From assembly GCA_016699855.1 (NCBI GenBank), contig CP064988.1, positions 5,236,501 to 5,300,500 of the forward strand: 64,000 nucleotides of DNA. The letters run 5' to 3'. The notes under the pieces were generated by a model. The model made no database searches. It was not told the DNA's origin and saw only the letters and a list, made by a program, of their open reading frames with translations. The position numbers and the translations under genes were made by a program. Positions 1 to 9,041 of the stretch are shown here, piece after piece. Every line of letters starts with the position of its first letter. Position 1 is the first letter of the stretch. The DNA comes from Rhodospirillales bacterium. GTDB taxonomy: Bacteria > Pseudomonadota > Alphaproteobacteria > Reyranellales > Reyranellaceae.

Positions 1-558
1 GGCCGGCCGCACGTTCGTGAACTCGCGCAGATACGCCGCGTAAGCCTCCGAGATGTCCCAGTCGCAGGGGCGATTGAAGCCGGCGAGCAGCGCCCCGAGA
101 TATCCCTCGACAGAGAGCGCGTCGAGCGGCGCCGCCATCGTCGCGCACGCATGGTTGGCCACTGACCGAGCGGAGCACTCGTTCCCAACCGTACGCGCAT
201 GGACCGGGAATACGCACCGTATTCGCTCGCGCGCCCGGACCACCCCCACCCTGCCGTCGCCGACATCGGCATCGTTCGTGTGCACGCGGTCGACGGCGAT
301 CATGTGGTCGCAGCCGATGTCCTCGCCCGCCCGCCGAAGACGCGCTAGGATCTTTACGGCGTATTCGTCGGCGAAATTCGTTCGGATTTCAGACTGCAGG
401 AACGGCAGGACGACGTTCTCCCGCGTCCAGCGGTACGAGATGACGGACAGGCCGGACACGACGGCGAGCGCGCCGACGCCGGCCGCGATCCACGGCCATC
501 GCGGCCGTCCCGGCCGCGCCGAAGCGCGCTGGATCGAAGCGTCGGGTCGGTCGTTCAT
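1..558 (-). CDS. membrane-anchored hypothetical protein (C-terminus cut off by window edge)
   Basis: The frame is open for 186 codons from an ATG at 556-558 to the first base of the window without a stop, so the C-terminus lies outside. The N-terminus is short and Arg-rich (about 20 residues). One hydrophobic segment follows at about residues 22-42 (WPWIAAGVGALAVVSGLSVI), and the rest is soluble and contains five cysteines. By the positive-inside rule the body should sit on the periplasmic side, anchored by the N-terminal helix. I recognise no family. The opposite-strand ORF over the same bases looks like random Arg/Ser/Thr-rich sequence, which favours this strand. REP-like repeats begin just upstream of the start. 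Confidence 0.6.
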   Translation of the reverse strand, partial: MNDRPDASIQRASARPGRPRWPWIAAGVGALAVVSGLSVISYRWTRENVVLPFLQSEIRTNFADEYAVKILARLRRAGEDIGCDHMIAVDRVHTNDADVGDGRVGVVRARERIRCVFPVHARTVGNECSARSVANHACATMAAPLDALSVEGYLGALLAGFNRPCDWDISEAYAAYLREFTNVRPA

Positions 559-590
559 GGACCGGCTCCCGCGTATGACGGGGTCACGCG

Positions 591-620
591 TGTGACGGGG
601 GCAGGCTTGCGATCCGGCAT
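591..620 (+). repeat. partial REP-like repeat, left arm only
   Basis: These 30 bases match 656-685 at all but two positions (TGTGACGGGGGCAGGCTTGC against TGTGACGGGGTCAGGCTTGC at the start). The inverted right arm seen in the full elements is absent, so this is a half copy. A shorter piece, ATGACGGGGTCA, lies just before it at 575-586. Confidence 0.6.
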
Positions 621-656
621 TCGCCGCGATGTCCGCGCGGTCTCGCTCCGCTTGGT

Positions 657-738
657 GTGACGGGGTCAGGCTTGCAATCCGGCATTTTTCACGCAGCGCC
701 CCGGGCAACTTGCCGTTTTGCATGTCTGACCCCGTCAC
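657..738. repeat. REP-like imperfect palindrome, copy 1
   Basis: The 82-bp element has perfect 12-bp terminal inverted repeats: GTGACGGGGTCA at 657-668 and its complement at 727-738. The inner parts are only partly complementary (GGCTTGCAA against TTTTGCATG). Elements of this kind are usually non-autonomous and moved by REP-associated tyrosine transposases. No such transposase gene is in this window. Confidence 0.65.
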
Positions 739-762
739 TCCCAGCTACGTGGAACACGTTGA

Positions 763-847
763 GTGACGGTGTCAGGGCATGCAAAACGGCAGTTTTCCCG
801 CGCAGCGCTCCGAGAAGTTTGCCGTTCTGCAAGCCTGACCCTGTCAC
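763..847. repeat. REP-like imperfect palindrome, copy 2
   Basis: The 85-bp element begins GTGACGGTGTCAGG and ends CCTGACCCTGTCAC. The inner arms GCAAAACGGCA and TGCCGTTCTGC are also near-complements. It has the same architecture as copy 1 but is diverged in sequence, and it lies 24 bp further on. Confidence 0.65.
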
Positions 848-871
848 GTCACATGACCCTGTCACGTCACA
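836..871 (+). repeat. two tandem copies of an 18-bp unit at the edge of REP copy 2
   Basis: The unit TGACCCTGTCACGTCACA occurs at 836-853 and again, identical, at 854-871. It is built from the right end of the palindrome, so the element border has been duplicated. Replication slippage or an aberrant transposition junction would both explain it. Confidence 0.7.
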
Positions 872-932
872 TAGATTGGGATTCGGTCGGTCCAACTCGG
901 CAGAGACATGTCAAACTCCGTGTCTGGTTTGG

Positions 933-1196
933 CTAGAAACAGAGCTCAGGGTCGTTGTTCCGATGGGGGTTTTCTTTACAGCTGTTAAAATTGGGGAAGA
1001 TAATATTGAGCAAGGTGATCGGACGTATCCACCCTGCGCTCACTGCAATGGAGTGGAGGAGGAGCAACTGCGCCGACAGCACCACGACGACCAACAGACA
1101 GGCCGCAGTGGCTTTGCCGGCATCCGCGCAGCAGGCGACAAATCCAGTGCGCGATTTCGCCGGACGTTCGATTCCGTTTGGTTTGTCTTTCGTCAT
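933..1196 (-). CDS. small hypothetical membrane protein
   Basis: An 87-codon frame starts at the ATG at 1194-1196, with GAGG about eight bases upstream. Residues about 28-52 are strongly hydrophobic (ATAACLLVVVVLSAQLLLLH) and would form one membrane helix. The C-terminal part is polar with two cysteines. Its bases are less GC-rich than the neighbouring genes, and it lies between repeat elements, which fits recently acquired or fast-changing DNA. No family is recognised. It could be a chance frame, since other ORFs overlap it on both strands. Confidence 0.4.
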   Translation of the reverse strand: MTKDKPNGIERPAKSRTGFVACCADAGKATAACLLVVVVLSAQLLLLHSIAVSAGWIRPITLLNIIFPNFNSCKENPHRNNDPELCF

Positions 1197-1250
1197 TTAG
1201 TCCGCCTCGCGCGTCCCTAGGCTCAGGGCTCATTGATCATAGCCAGAAGA

Positions 1251-1339
1251 TGACGGTATCGGGGTCAGGCCTGCAAACCGGTGTTTTTGATCACGCGGCG
1301 CCCCGACGAATTTGCGCTTTGCAGGCCTGACCTCGTCAC
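1251..1339. repeat. REP-like palindrome, copy 3
   Basis: The inner arms are a perfect 15-bp inverted repeat: GGTCAGGCCTGCAAA at 1263-1277 and its complement at 1318-1332. The outer ends TGACGG and CGTCA match those of copies 1 and 2. The right end overlaps the last codons of the small gene at 1336-1608. Confidence 0.65.
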
Positions 1340-1608
1340 ACACCGCGCCTAACTTGCGTGGCTATCTCGGTCACGAGGTCAAAGAACTGATTGCCGTCAA
1401 TTTCGGGACGAAGGCCACGAACGATCGGATCGGCCACAACGGCGAGTTCATCCAGAGTGGCGCCTTGAAAAGCACACGCCGCCGCGGCTTGCCGAACCTC
1501 GCGCACGTCCAGCAGGTGTGAGACCAACGCCATCATATCGGCGTCGGCCAGCGGCTTCAGTTCTCGATATCCGATCTCGTTCAGCCGGCTTCCAAGTGAG
1601 TTCGTCAT
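1336..1608 (-). CDS. hypothetical protein, 90 aa
   Basis: The frame starts at the ATG at 1606-1608 and ends at 1336. The predicted protein is acidic and looks mostly helical, with amphipathic stretches such as DELAVVADPIVRGL, no signal peptide and no membrane segment. Composition is protein-like, unlike the overlapping plus-strand ORF. No domain is recognised. Its last codons overlap REP copy 3, so the C-terminus may have been changed by that repeat. Confidence 0.45.
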   Translation of the reverse strand: MTNSLGSRLNEIGYRELKPLADADMMALVSHLLDVREVRQAAAACAFQGATLDELAVVADPIVRGLRPEIDGNQFFDLVTEIATQVRRGV

Positions 1609-1774
1609 TTCCGCCCCACGGAGAAGCCAGCGCGCTGGAAGCGCGGTTGAGGGTCCGCGCCGTCAGCATGGCAAGGCTCATCACTCTTCGGCAAATGCGC
1701 AACAGCGAATCGTTGTGTGACGGAGCAGTCACAGAAGCGCCGGAAATGAGCGCGCACTGCCGCGAAATTGGCCA

Positions 1775-1809
1775 TTTTGTATATTGTATACAAAATACAA
1801 TATACAAAA
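1775..1809. promoter_or_regulatory. AT-rich perfect inverted repeat, possible operator
   Basis: TTTTGTATATTGTAT at 1775-1789 is repeated as its exact complement at 1795-1809, separated by ACAAA. This is a 15-bp perfect dyad in a strongly GC-rich region. The core TTGTATAC resembles sites bound by GntR-family regulators, but no such regulator is adjacent. It could equally overlap a promoter, since TTGTAT and ATATAC are spaced like -35 and -10 boxes. Confidence 0.45.
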
Positions 1810-1871
1810 CGCGAATCCGGCGAATCCGGGGGTACAAGGAGGCTCGATTCCGCCCGTCGTTACGGCATCGA

Positions 1872-1892
1872 GGAATCCGCCCGCCGGATTCC
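1872..1892. other. short perfect hairpin upstream of tpiA
   Basis: GGAATCCG at 1872-1879 and CGGATTCC at 1885-1892 form an 8-bp stem with a 5-base loop. It lies about 90 bases before the tpiA start and is not followed by a T run. It may be a leader structure, or the end of the transcript from an upstream gene. Confidence 0.3.
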
Positions 1893-1978
1893 GACACGCC
1901 GAAAATCGCGTTTTGGCGAATGTCCGGGGGGGGTGATATGGAGGCGCCCCGCGCCACCTCGATCGATGGACTCCCGCC

Positions 1979-2739
1979 ATGCCCAACCCGCGCCGCACGC
2001 TGATCGCCGGCAACTGGAAGATGAACGGTCTGGCCGCCGACGGGCTGGCGCTGGCTGGGGGCGTCGCGGCCGGGGCGGGCGCGCGGGCCGACGTCGAGCT
2101 GCTGGTCTGTCCGCCGGCGACGCTGGTCGCCGCCGTGGCGGCGGCGCTGGCCGGCTCCGCCGTGGCCTGCGGCGGGCAGGACTGCCACGCCGACGCCGCG
2201 GGCGCCCATACCGGCGACGTGTCGGCCGAGATGCTGCGCGATTGCGGCGCAAGTACGTCATCGTCGGCCATTCCGAACGCCGCACCGACCACGGCGAGGA
2301 CGACGCCGTCGTGCGCGCCAAGGCCCAGGCGGCGTGGCGGGCGGGGCTGGTGGCCATCGTCTGCGTCGGCGAGACCCTGGCCGAGCGCGAGGCCGGCCGC
2401 ACCTTGGCCGTGCTCGACGCGCAGCTCGCCGGCAGCGTGCCGGACGGCGCCACGGCGGCCACTCTGGTCGTCGCCTACGAGCCCGTCTGGGCCATCGGCA
2501 CCGGCAAGACGCCGACCACCGCCGAGGTCGACGCCGCCCACCGCCATATCCGCGCCGTCCTGCGCGCCCGCTTCGCCGGCGCCGCCGATTCGATGCGGCT
2601 GCTGTACGGCGGCTCGATGAAGCCGTCCAACGCCGCCGAGCTGCTGGCGGTGCCCGACGTCGACGGCGGCCTGATCGGCGGCGCCAGCCTGAAAGCCGCC
2701 GATTTCCTCGCCATCTCGGCCGCGGCACCCGCGGCCTGA
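1979..2739 (+). CDS. tpiA: triosephosphate isomerase, one frameshift in the given sequence
   Basis: Interconverts dihydroxyacetone phosphate and glyceraldehyde 3-phosphate in the cytoplasm. The N-terminal frame from the ATG at 1979 has the AGNWKMN motif (Asn12, Lys14). A second frame carries VGHSERR with the catalytic His and [14 protein letters not shown] with the catalytic Glu, and runs to the stop at 2737-2739. The two join at about 2250, where GGCGCAAGTAC appears in place of an expected GGCGCCAAGTAC, so one C is missing. Restoring it gives 253 aa, the normal length for this enzyme. All catalytic residues are present and the gene is otherwise well conserved, so a sequence error is more likely than a pseudogene. 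Followed by secG and pyrG as in many alphaproteobacteria. Confidence 0.93.
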
Positions 2740-2850
2740 CGGCCGCCGCGCCAGCCGCCTGACAGCCGCCACGCCCGCGGTCTGACAGCCGCCGCGCCCG
2801 CGGTCTGACGGCCGCCACGGCCGCAGCCTGACGGCCGCCGCGCCGGCCGG
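2736..2850 (+). repeat. five tandem copies of a 23-bp unit
   Basis: CTGAC recurs at 2736, 2759, 2782, 2805 and 2828, exactly 23 bases apart, each followed by a variant of RGCCGCCRCGCC. The first copy includes the tpiA stop codon. Since 23 is not a multiple of three, the TGA in each unit falls in successive frames. The array may have grown by slippage from the 3' end of tpiA. Confidence 0.7.
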
Positions 2851-2932
2851 TTCGGGGCTGGCGTCCCGGCGGCAAAACCTCTACATACGCCGCGCGTCCG
2901 GCAGCCTCGGGCGCGCCGAGAGTCCCCGCGAT

Positions 2933-3283
2933 ATGCAAGCGATCCAGTACGTCGTCCTGACCATCCACGTGATGATCGCCATCGCCCTGGTGATCGTCGT
3001 CCTGCTCCAGCGCAGCGAGGGCGGCGGACTGGGCATGGGCCGCAGCGACTCCTTCATGAGCATCCGCGGCCAGGGCACCGTGCTGACGCGCGGCACCGCC
3101 ATCCTCGCGGCCGGCTTCTTCGTCACCAGCATCGGCCTGGCCTTCATCGGCGGCACCCACAGCCGCGGCGCCTTCATGGACGGCGGCAAGGCCCCGGCCG
3201 GCAAGAGCGGGCCCGCCACGCCCGGCGCCGCCCCCGGCGCGTCGCCCGCCACGCCGCCGGCGCCGACCACGCCCACTCGCTAG
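2933..3283 (+). CDS. secG: preprotein translocase subunit SecG
   Basis: Small inner-membrane subunit that assists the SecYEG protein-export channel. The 116-aa product has two hydrophobic helices, about residues 6-25 and 55-75, joined by the family loop LLQRSEGGGLGMG. A Pro/Ala/Gly/Thr-rich cytoplasmic tail of about 35 residues follows, as is common in alphaproteobacterial SecG. It lies between tpiA and pyrG, its usual place in this class. The start ATG at 2933 fits the family N-terminus; no strong ribosome site is visible. Confidence 0.93.
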   Translation: MQAIQYVVLTIHVMIAIALVIVVLLQRSEGGGLGMGRSDSFMSIRGQGTVLTRGTAILAAGFFVTSIGLAFIGGTHSRGAFMDGGKAPAGKSGPATPGAAPGASPATPPAPTTPTR

Positions 3284-3400
3284 CGTTTTTCTCGCGACGC
3301 CCGCCGCGCGCCGGCCGCCGCCGCGGACGGCGTCGCTTTTCCACAGCGCGGCCGCGCATCGGGGTGACCGGGGCCCCCACCCGTAGTAGGTGGAAGGTCC

Positions 3401-5030
<1,630 letters not shown>

Positions 5031-5202
5031 GCGGCCGCCGGGGGGCCTCGCTATCTCCGTGGGATCTTGGTGCGTTCGACCTTGTAGCGCTCGACCATCG
5101 GCAAATCGTTGAGAGGTGTCGCTCCGCTCCGGCCAAGGCCGTCGAATCCGATCGAGGAGGTCAGAACTGGACCAGGTTAGGTGGCGCCGGCGCGGCGCGA
5201 GG

Positions 5203-6804
5203 TCACGGCGGGATCCCGATCAGTTTGAAGCCCTCGCGGAACATCGCGATGTGCGCCTCGGATTGGAACGGAAACGCGTCGAAGAAGTCCGCGCTCGTGT
5301 AGTCCGTACGGATTCCGCGCAGGCGCCGTAGATGGCGCCCGGCGTCCTGCCGCTGCCCGGCGAGAGCGCCGCACAGAGCGGCTATCGCGAAGATGTGGTA
5401 GTGCGCGTTCGGCTGCGCGGCCGCCAGCCGCGCGAGGTCCGCGGCCCGCTCCGGTTCGCCCGAGCGGACGCAGTTGAAGGCGTGTGTCGCGAGCATCGCG
5501 AACCGCATGGGATCGATCGGGCTGAGCCGCAGAGCCTTCGCCAGCGCTTCGTCGCTCGTCCCCGTCGTGCCAGCCATGGCGTGGGCGAAGCCCACCGAAT
5601 ATTGGCCGATGGCAAAGCTCGGATTCAACGATGTCGAGGTTTCGAACGCCTGTCGGGCCGCCTCCACCTCGCAGCGCAGCATCAACGCCCGTCCGAACGC
5701 CCAGTGGGATTGGGGGTCCTGCGGGTCGAGTGAAAGACTGTGCCGGGCGAGGTCGACAGCCCGCTCCACCTCGGCTCCGCGGTCGGTGGTCAGGTTCAGA
5801 AAGGCGCGCTGGCGGTGCACGAAGGAGAGGCCGGCGAATATCCGCGCCGCGGTGGGATCGAGCCGCGCCGCCACGCCGAGGAGACCCTCCGCCTCGTCGT
5901 AGTCGCGCGCGGTGTGGCGGTCGAGATGCCAGCGGGCGCGGTAGTAGGCGCTCCACGCGTCGAGCCGCGCGATCGGCCGCCGCATCGCCTCGCGACGCTC
6001 GGAGTCCTCGATCCGCGTCTGCACCCGGCTGACGATCAGCTCGGAGACCTCGTCCTGGAGGGCGAGAATGTCGTCGACCGCGCGGTCGAAGCTGTCGGCC
6101 CAGACCTCGAACGGTTCCACCGCGTCCGCCAGCGAGGCGCTCAGGCGGATGCGACGACCGTCGTAGCGGAGGCTGCCACTGAGTATGTAGCGGACGCCGA
6201 GCGAGCGGGCGACGTCCCGAGGGTCGCCGGCCCGGCCGCGCAGCGCGAATGCCGTGCCGCGGCCGATGACGAAGAATCTGCGCGTGCGGCCCAGGCCCGT
6301 GATGATGTCCTGGACGATTCCGTCGGCGACGGTGCCAGCACCCTCCGTGGCGCTCAGAATCTCGATCGGCAGCACGACGATCGACGGCTCGCGCGGTGGC
6401 GTCAGATCCTGGTGCAATGCCATGCCGGGCGGCGGGGCGCCCCCGGGATCGTCGCCCGGCGCGACGCCACTTCCCGGTGCCGCGACGGGTGGCGCATCCT
6501 CCGCGACCGCCCCGATGAAACGGAATCCCCTGCGATGGACGGTGCGGATGACGCTCTGCGCTCTGCCGTCGTCTCCCAGCGCCCGGCGAGCGGCCTTCAC
6601 GCAGCTCGAGAGCGCGGCGTCGGAGACGGCGCGCCGGGCCCATATCCGCTCGACGATCTCGTCCTTGGCGAGCACGCGATCGCGGTGGGCGATCAGGAAC
6701 AGCAGGAGGTCGAACACCTTCGGTTCGACCGCGATAGGCCTCCCGGCGCGCCTGACCTCGCGCGTCGCCGTGTCGATGACGTGGGAATTGACCGACAGCA
6801 GCAT
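5203..6804 (-). CDS. winged-helix DNA-binding protein with TolB-like and TPR regions
   Basis: Probable soluble transcription regulator of 533 aa. Residues about 1-100 form an OmpR/CadC-type winged helix (IAVEPKVFDLLLFLIAHRD, then RTVHRRGFRFIGAV). A Pro/Gly-rich linker leads to a region like those of adenylate-cyclase-associated and TolB-like proteins (PSIVVLPIEIL, VADGIVQDIITGL, VRYILSGSLR). The C-terminal half is alpha-helical TPR-like repeats. Unlike CadC, it has no membrane segment. I place the start at the ATG at 6802-6804, where the winged helix begins; an upstream ATG at 6885 would add 27 unrelated residues. It is divergent from the methyltransferase-MFS-hydrolase run and may control it, which is inference from position only. 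Confidence 0.8.
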   Translation of the reverse strand: MLLSVNSHVIDTATREVRRAGRPIAVEPKVFDLLLFLIAHRDRVLAKDEIVERIWARRAVSDAALSSCVKAARRALGDDGRAQSVIRTVHRRGFRFIGAVAEDAPPVAAPGSGVAPGDDPGGAPPPGMALHQDLTPPREPSIVVLPIEILSATEGAGTVADGIVQDIITGLGRTRRFFVIGRGTAFALRGRAGDPRDVARSLGVRYILSGSLRYDGRRIRLSASLADAVEPFEVWADSFDRAVDDILALQDEVSELIVSRVQTRIEDSERREAMRRPIARLDAWSAYYRARWHLDRHTARDYDEAEGLLGVAARLDPTAARIFAGLSFVHRQRAFLNLTTDRGAEVERAVDLARHSLSLDPQDPQSHWAFGRALMLRCEVEAARQAFETSTSLNPSFAIGQYSVGFAHAMAGTTGTSDEALAKALRLSPIDPMRFAMLATHAFNCVRSGEPERAADLARLAAAQPNAHYHIFAIAALCGALAGQRQDAGRHLRRLRGIRTDYTSADFFDAFPFQSEAHIAMFREGFKLIGIPP

Positions 6805-6981
6805 GGGATCGGACCAGTGACCCGCCTGATTCGTCGCCTCGGGAAAATCCGAAAATTCTCCAGAGAAACTCCAAGGTTCCGCCAAGCAGCGTAGTGGGGC
6901 CGCTTTCAGAATCCAAGCGTCCCCGGCTCAATCCAGCGCCAGCCCCACGCGGCGCGGCCCGGCGGCCTTGGAGGAAGGCTC

Positions 6982-7797
6982 ATGACCACCACCGCTTCCG
7001 CACCCGACTTCGCCGCCATCAAGGGGCGCCAACAGGCGACCTGGGCGGCCGGCGACTACAGCGTCGTCGGCACCACGTTGCAGATCGTGGGCGAACGTCT
7101 TTGCGAGGCGTTGGATCTGCGCGCCGGCGAGCGGGTGCTCGACGTCGCCGCCGGCAACGGCAACATCTCGCTGGCAGCCGCGCGCCGCTGGGCCGTGGTC
7201 ACATCCAGCGACTATGTCGGCGCGCTGCTGGACCGCGGCCGCGAGCGCGCCGCCGCCGAACGCCTGACCATCGCGTTCCGCGAGGCCGACGCCGAGGCGA
7301 TGCCGTTCGACGACGGCGCGTTCGATGTCGCGCTGTCGACGTTCGGCGTGATGTTCACACCCGACCAGGAGCGCGCCGCGCGCGAACTGGCCCGCGTTTG
7401 CCGCCGGGGCGGGCGGATCGGGCTCGCGAACTGGACGCCGGACGGCTTCATCGGCCAGCTGTTCAAGACCATCGGCCGGCATGTTCCGCCGCCGGCCGGC
7501 GTCGCTTCCCCGGCCTTGTGGGGAACCGAGGCTCGGCTACTGGAGCTATTCCCCGGGCACCACGTCGAGGCCACGCGGCAGATCTTCAATTTCCGTTACC
7601 GGTCCGCGGACCACTGGCTTGAGGTTTTCAAGGCCTACTATGGCCCCACGAACCGCGCGTTCGCGGCGCTCGACGCCGGCGGACAGGCGGCTCTGGAGGC
7701 CGACCTCGTCGAGCTTCTCCAGCGGATGAATCGCGGCGGCGCGGACTCGCTCGTCGTGCCGAGCGCGTACCTCGAGGTCGTGGTTACGCTGCGGTAG
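6982..7797 (+). CDS. class I SAM-dependent methyltransferase
   Basis: Transfers a methyl group from S-adenosylmethionine to an unknown small molecule. Motif I is visible as VLDVAAGNGNISLAAA near residue 50, and motif II/III as ADAEAMPFDDGAFDVALSTF near residues 95-115, as in UbiE-like enzymes. Length is 271 aa, with no signal or membrane segment. GGAGG lies shortly upstream of the ATG. It is followed by an MFS transporter with a 14-base gap, so the two are probably cotranscribed. The DNA-binding gene on the opposite strand faces it. The substrate cannot be inferred. Confidence 0.85.
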   Translation: MTTTASAPDFAAIKGRQQATWAAGDYSVVGTTLQIVGERLCEALDLRAGERVLDVAAGNGNISLAAARRWAVVTSSDYVGALLDRGRERAAAERLTIAFREADAEAMPFDDGAFDVALSTFGVMFTPDQERAARELARVCRRGGRIGLANWTPDGFIGQLFKTIGRHVPPPAGVASPALWGTEARLLELFPGHHVEATRQIFNFRYRSADHWLEVFKAYYGPTNRAFAALDAGGQAALEADLVELLQRMNRGGADSLVVPSAYLEVVVTLR

Positions 7798-7811
7798 GCG
7801 GGATCGGCCGG

Positions 7812-9041
7812 ATGTCCCCGACCGCCCCCGCGCGGCGGACGCCGTCGTTGTGGACGTTGATCGTCGCCTGCGGGGTGATTGTCGGCCTGACGCTGGGCCT
7901 GCGGCAGGCGACCAGCCTCTACATGCCGCACGTGACGCGGGCGTTGGGGACCGGCGTCGAGCCATTCTCGACCGCCATGGCGGTCGCGAACCTGATCTGG
8001 GGCGCCGTCGGGATCGCCGCGGGCGCGGCGGCCGACAGGTACGGCGCAGGCCGCGTCGCCGTCGCGGGTATCTGCCTCATGATGCTCGGATACTTCCTGA
8101 TGCAAGCGGCCTCCAGCGCGGGCGACCTGATGTGGAGCGGCGTGTGCATCGGCGTCGGCGCCGGGAGCTGCGGCATCGGCGTCATGGTCGGCGCGATCGG
8201 CCGCGCCGCCGCGCCCGACGATCGGACGGCGGCGATCGCGGCCCTGGGCGTCGCCGGCGGCATCGGCAATTTCGTGATCTATCCGTACACGCATCTGTTC
8301 ATCGAGGTCCTCGGCTGGAAGGGCAGCGTCCTCGTCATGGTCGCGACCCTCGGCGCGGCGTTGCCGCTCGCGTTCGTCATTGCCGCGAAGGACCAACGCG
8401 CGATCGGGCAGGAGAAACCGCAGCCATTCAAGGCGGCCGCCAGGGAGGCCTTCGGCCTGCGCAGCTACTGGCTCCTGATCGCGGGCTTCTTCGTGTGCGG
8501 ATTCCAGGTCGCTTTCTACGCCGCCCATCTGCCGGCCTACGCCGCGAGCCTCGGCATGGCGGGCTGGGTGGCGGCGGCCGCGCTCACGGCCGTCGGCGCG
8601 GCCAACATCGTCGGCACCTATCTCGCCGGCCGTTCGACCCGCCACATGCAGCGTAGACACGCCCTCGCCCTGATCTACCTGGGCCGCGGCGCCGTGTTCG
8701 GCGGCTTTCTACTGCTGCCCATGAACGATCCGACGCTCGTCGTCCTGAGCGCGTTGCTCGGCCTGTTCTGGCTGGCGACGGTGCCGCTCACCAGCGGCCT
8801 CGTCGCCACGTTCTTCGGCGCGACATGGCTGGCGACGCTCTACGCCGTCGTCTTCTTCGCGCACCAGGCCGGCGCCTTCCTCGGCGTCTGGATGGCCGGC
8901 GTCCTGTTCGACGCGACGGGCTCGTACGCGGCGATGTGGTGGATATCGATCGCGCTGGGTCTCGCCGCGGCGCTGGCGCACTGGCCGATCCGGGAGGAGC
9001 CCGTGCCGCGGCTCCGGGCGCAGGAGGCGTCGCATGCGTGA
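7812..9041 (+). CDS. MFS transporter
   Basis: Major facilitator superfamily permease of 409 aa with about twelve hydrophobic helices in two halves. The loop after helix 2 reads GAAADRYGAGRV, close to the family A motif (GxxxDRxGRR). It resembles OFA/monocarboxylate-type carriers in overall pattern (helix 1 VGLTLGLRQATSLYMP), but the substrate is unknown. The end overlaps the start of the next gene by eight bases, which suggests translational coupling with the hydrolase. Confidence 0.85.
   Translation: MSPTAPARRTPSLWTLIVACGVIVGLTLGLRQATSLYMPHVTRALGTGVEPFSTAMAVANLIWGAVGIAAGAAADRYGAGRVAVAGICLMMLGYFLMQAASSAGDLMWSGVCIGVGAGSCGIGVMVGAIGRAAAPDDRTAAIAALGVAGGIGNFVIYPYTHLFIEVLGWKGSVLVMVATLGAALPLAFVIAAKDQRAIGQEKPQPFKAAAREAFGLRSYWLLIAGFFVCGFQVAFYAAHLPAYAASLGMAGWVAAAALTAVGAANIVGTYLAGRSTRHMQRRHALALIYLGRGAVFGGFLLLPMNDPTLVVLSALLGLFWLATVPLTSGLVATFFGATWLATLYAVVFFAHQAGAFLGVWMAGVLFDATGSYAAMWWISIALGLAAALAHWPIREEPVPRLRAQEASHA

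Larger units (their letters stand above)
559..932. other. gene-free stretch occupied by REP-like repeats
   Basis: No convincing gene is present. The stretch is filled by copies of a repeat whose ends read GTGACGGGGTCAGG and its complement, listed separately, plus a short tandem duplication at 836-871. ORFs that cross it translate the repeats themselves and have no protein-like composition. Confidence 0.6.
1609..1978. other. gene-free region upstream of tpiA with operator-like repeat
   Basis: No convincing gene lies in these 370 bases. They hold an AT-rich 15-bp inverted repeat (1775-1809), a short hairpin (1872-1892) and a G-run just before tpiA. The region probably contains the tpiA promoter and perhaps the promoter of the minus-strand small gene. 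Confidence 0.5.

Noticed and set aside
53..595. Plus-strand ORF of 180 aa at the left edge
   Set aside because: Low-complexity Arg/Ser/Thr-rich translation; the minus strand has a clear membrane anchor and better codon pattern.
2736..2850. CRISPR-like array
   Set aside because: The 23-bp units are directly adjacent with no unique spacers, and no cas genes are present.
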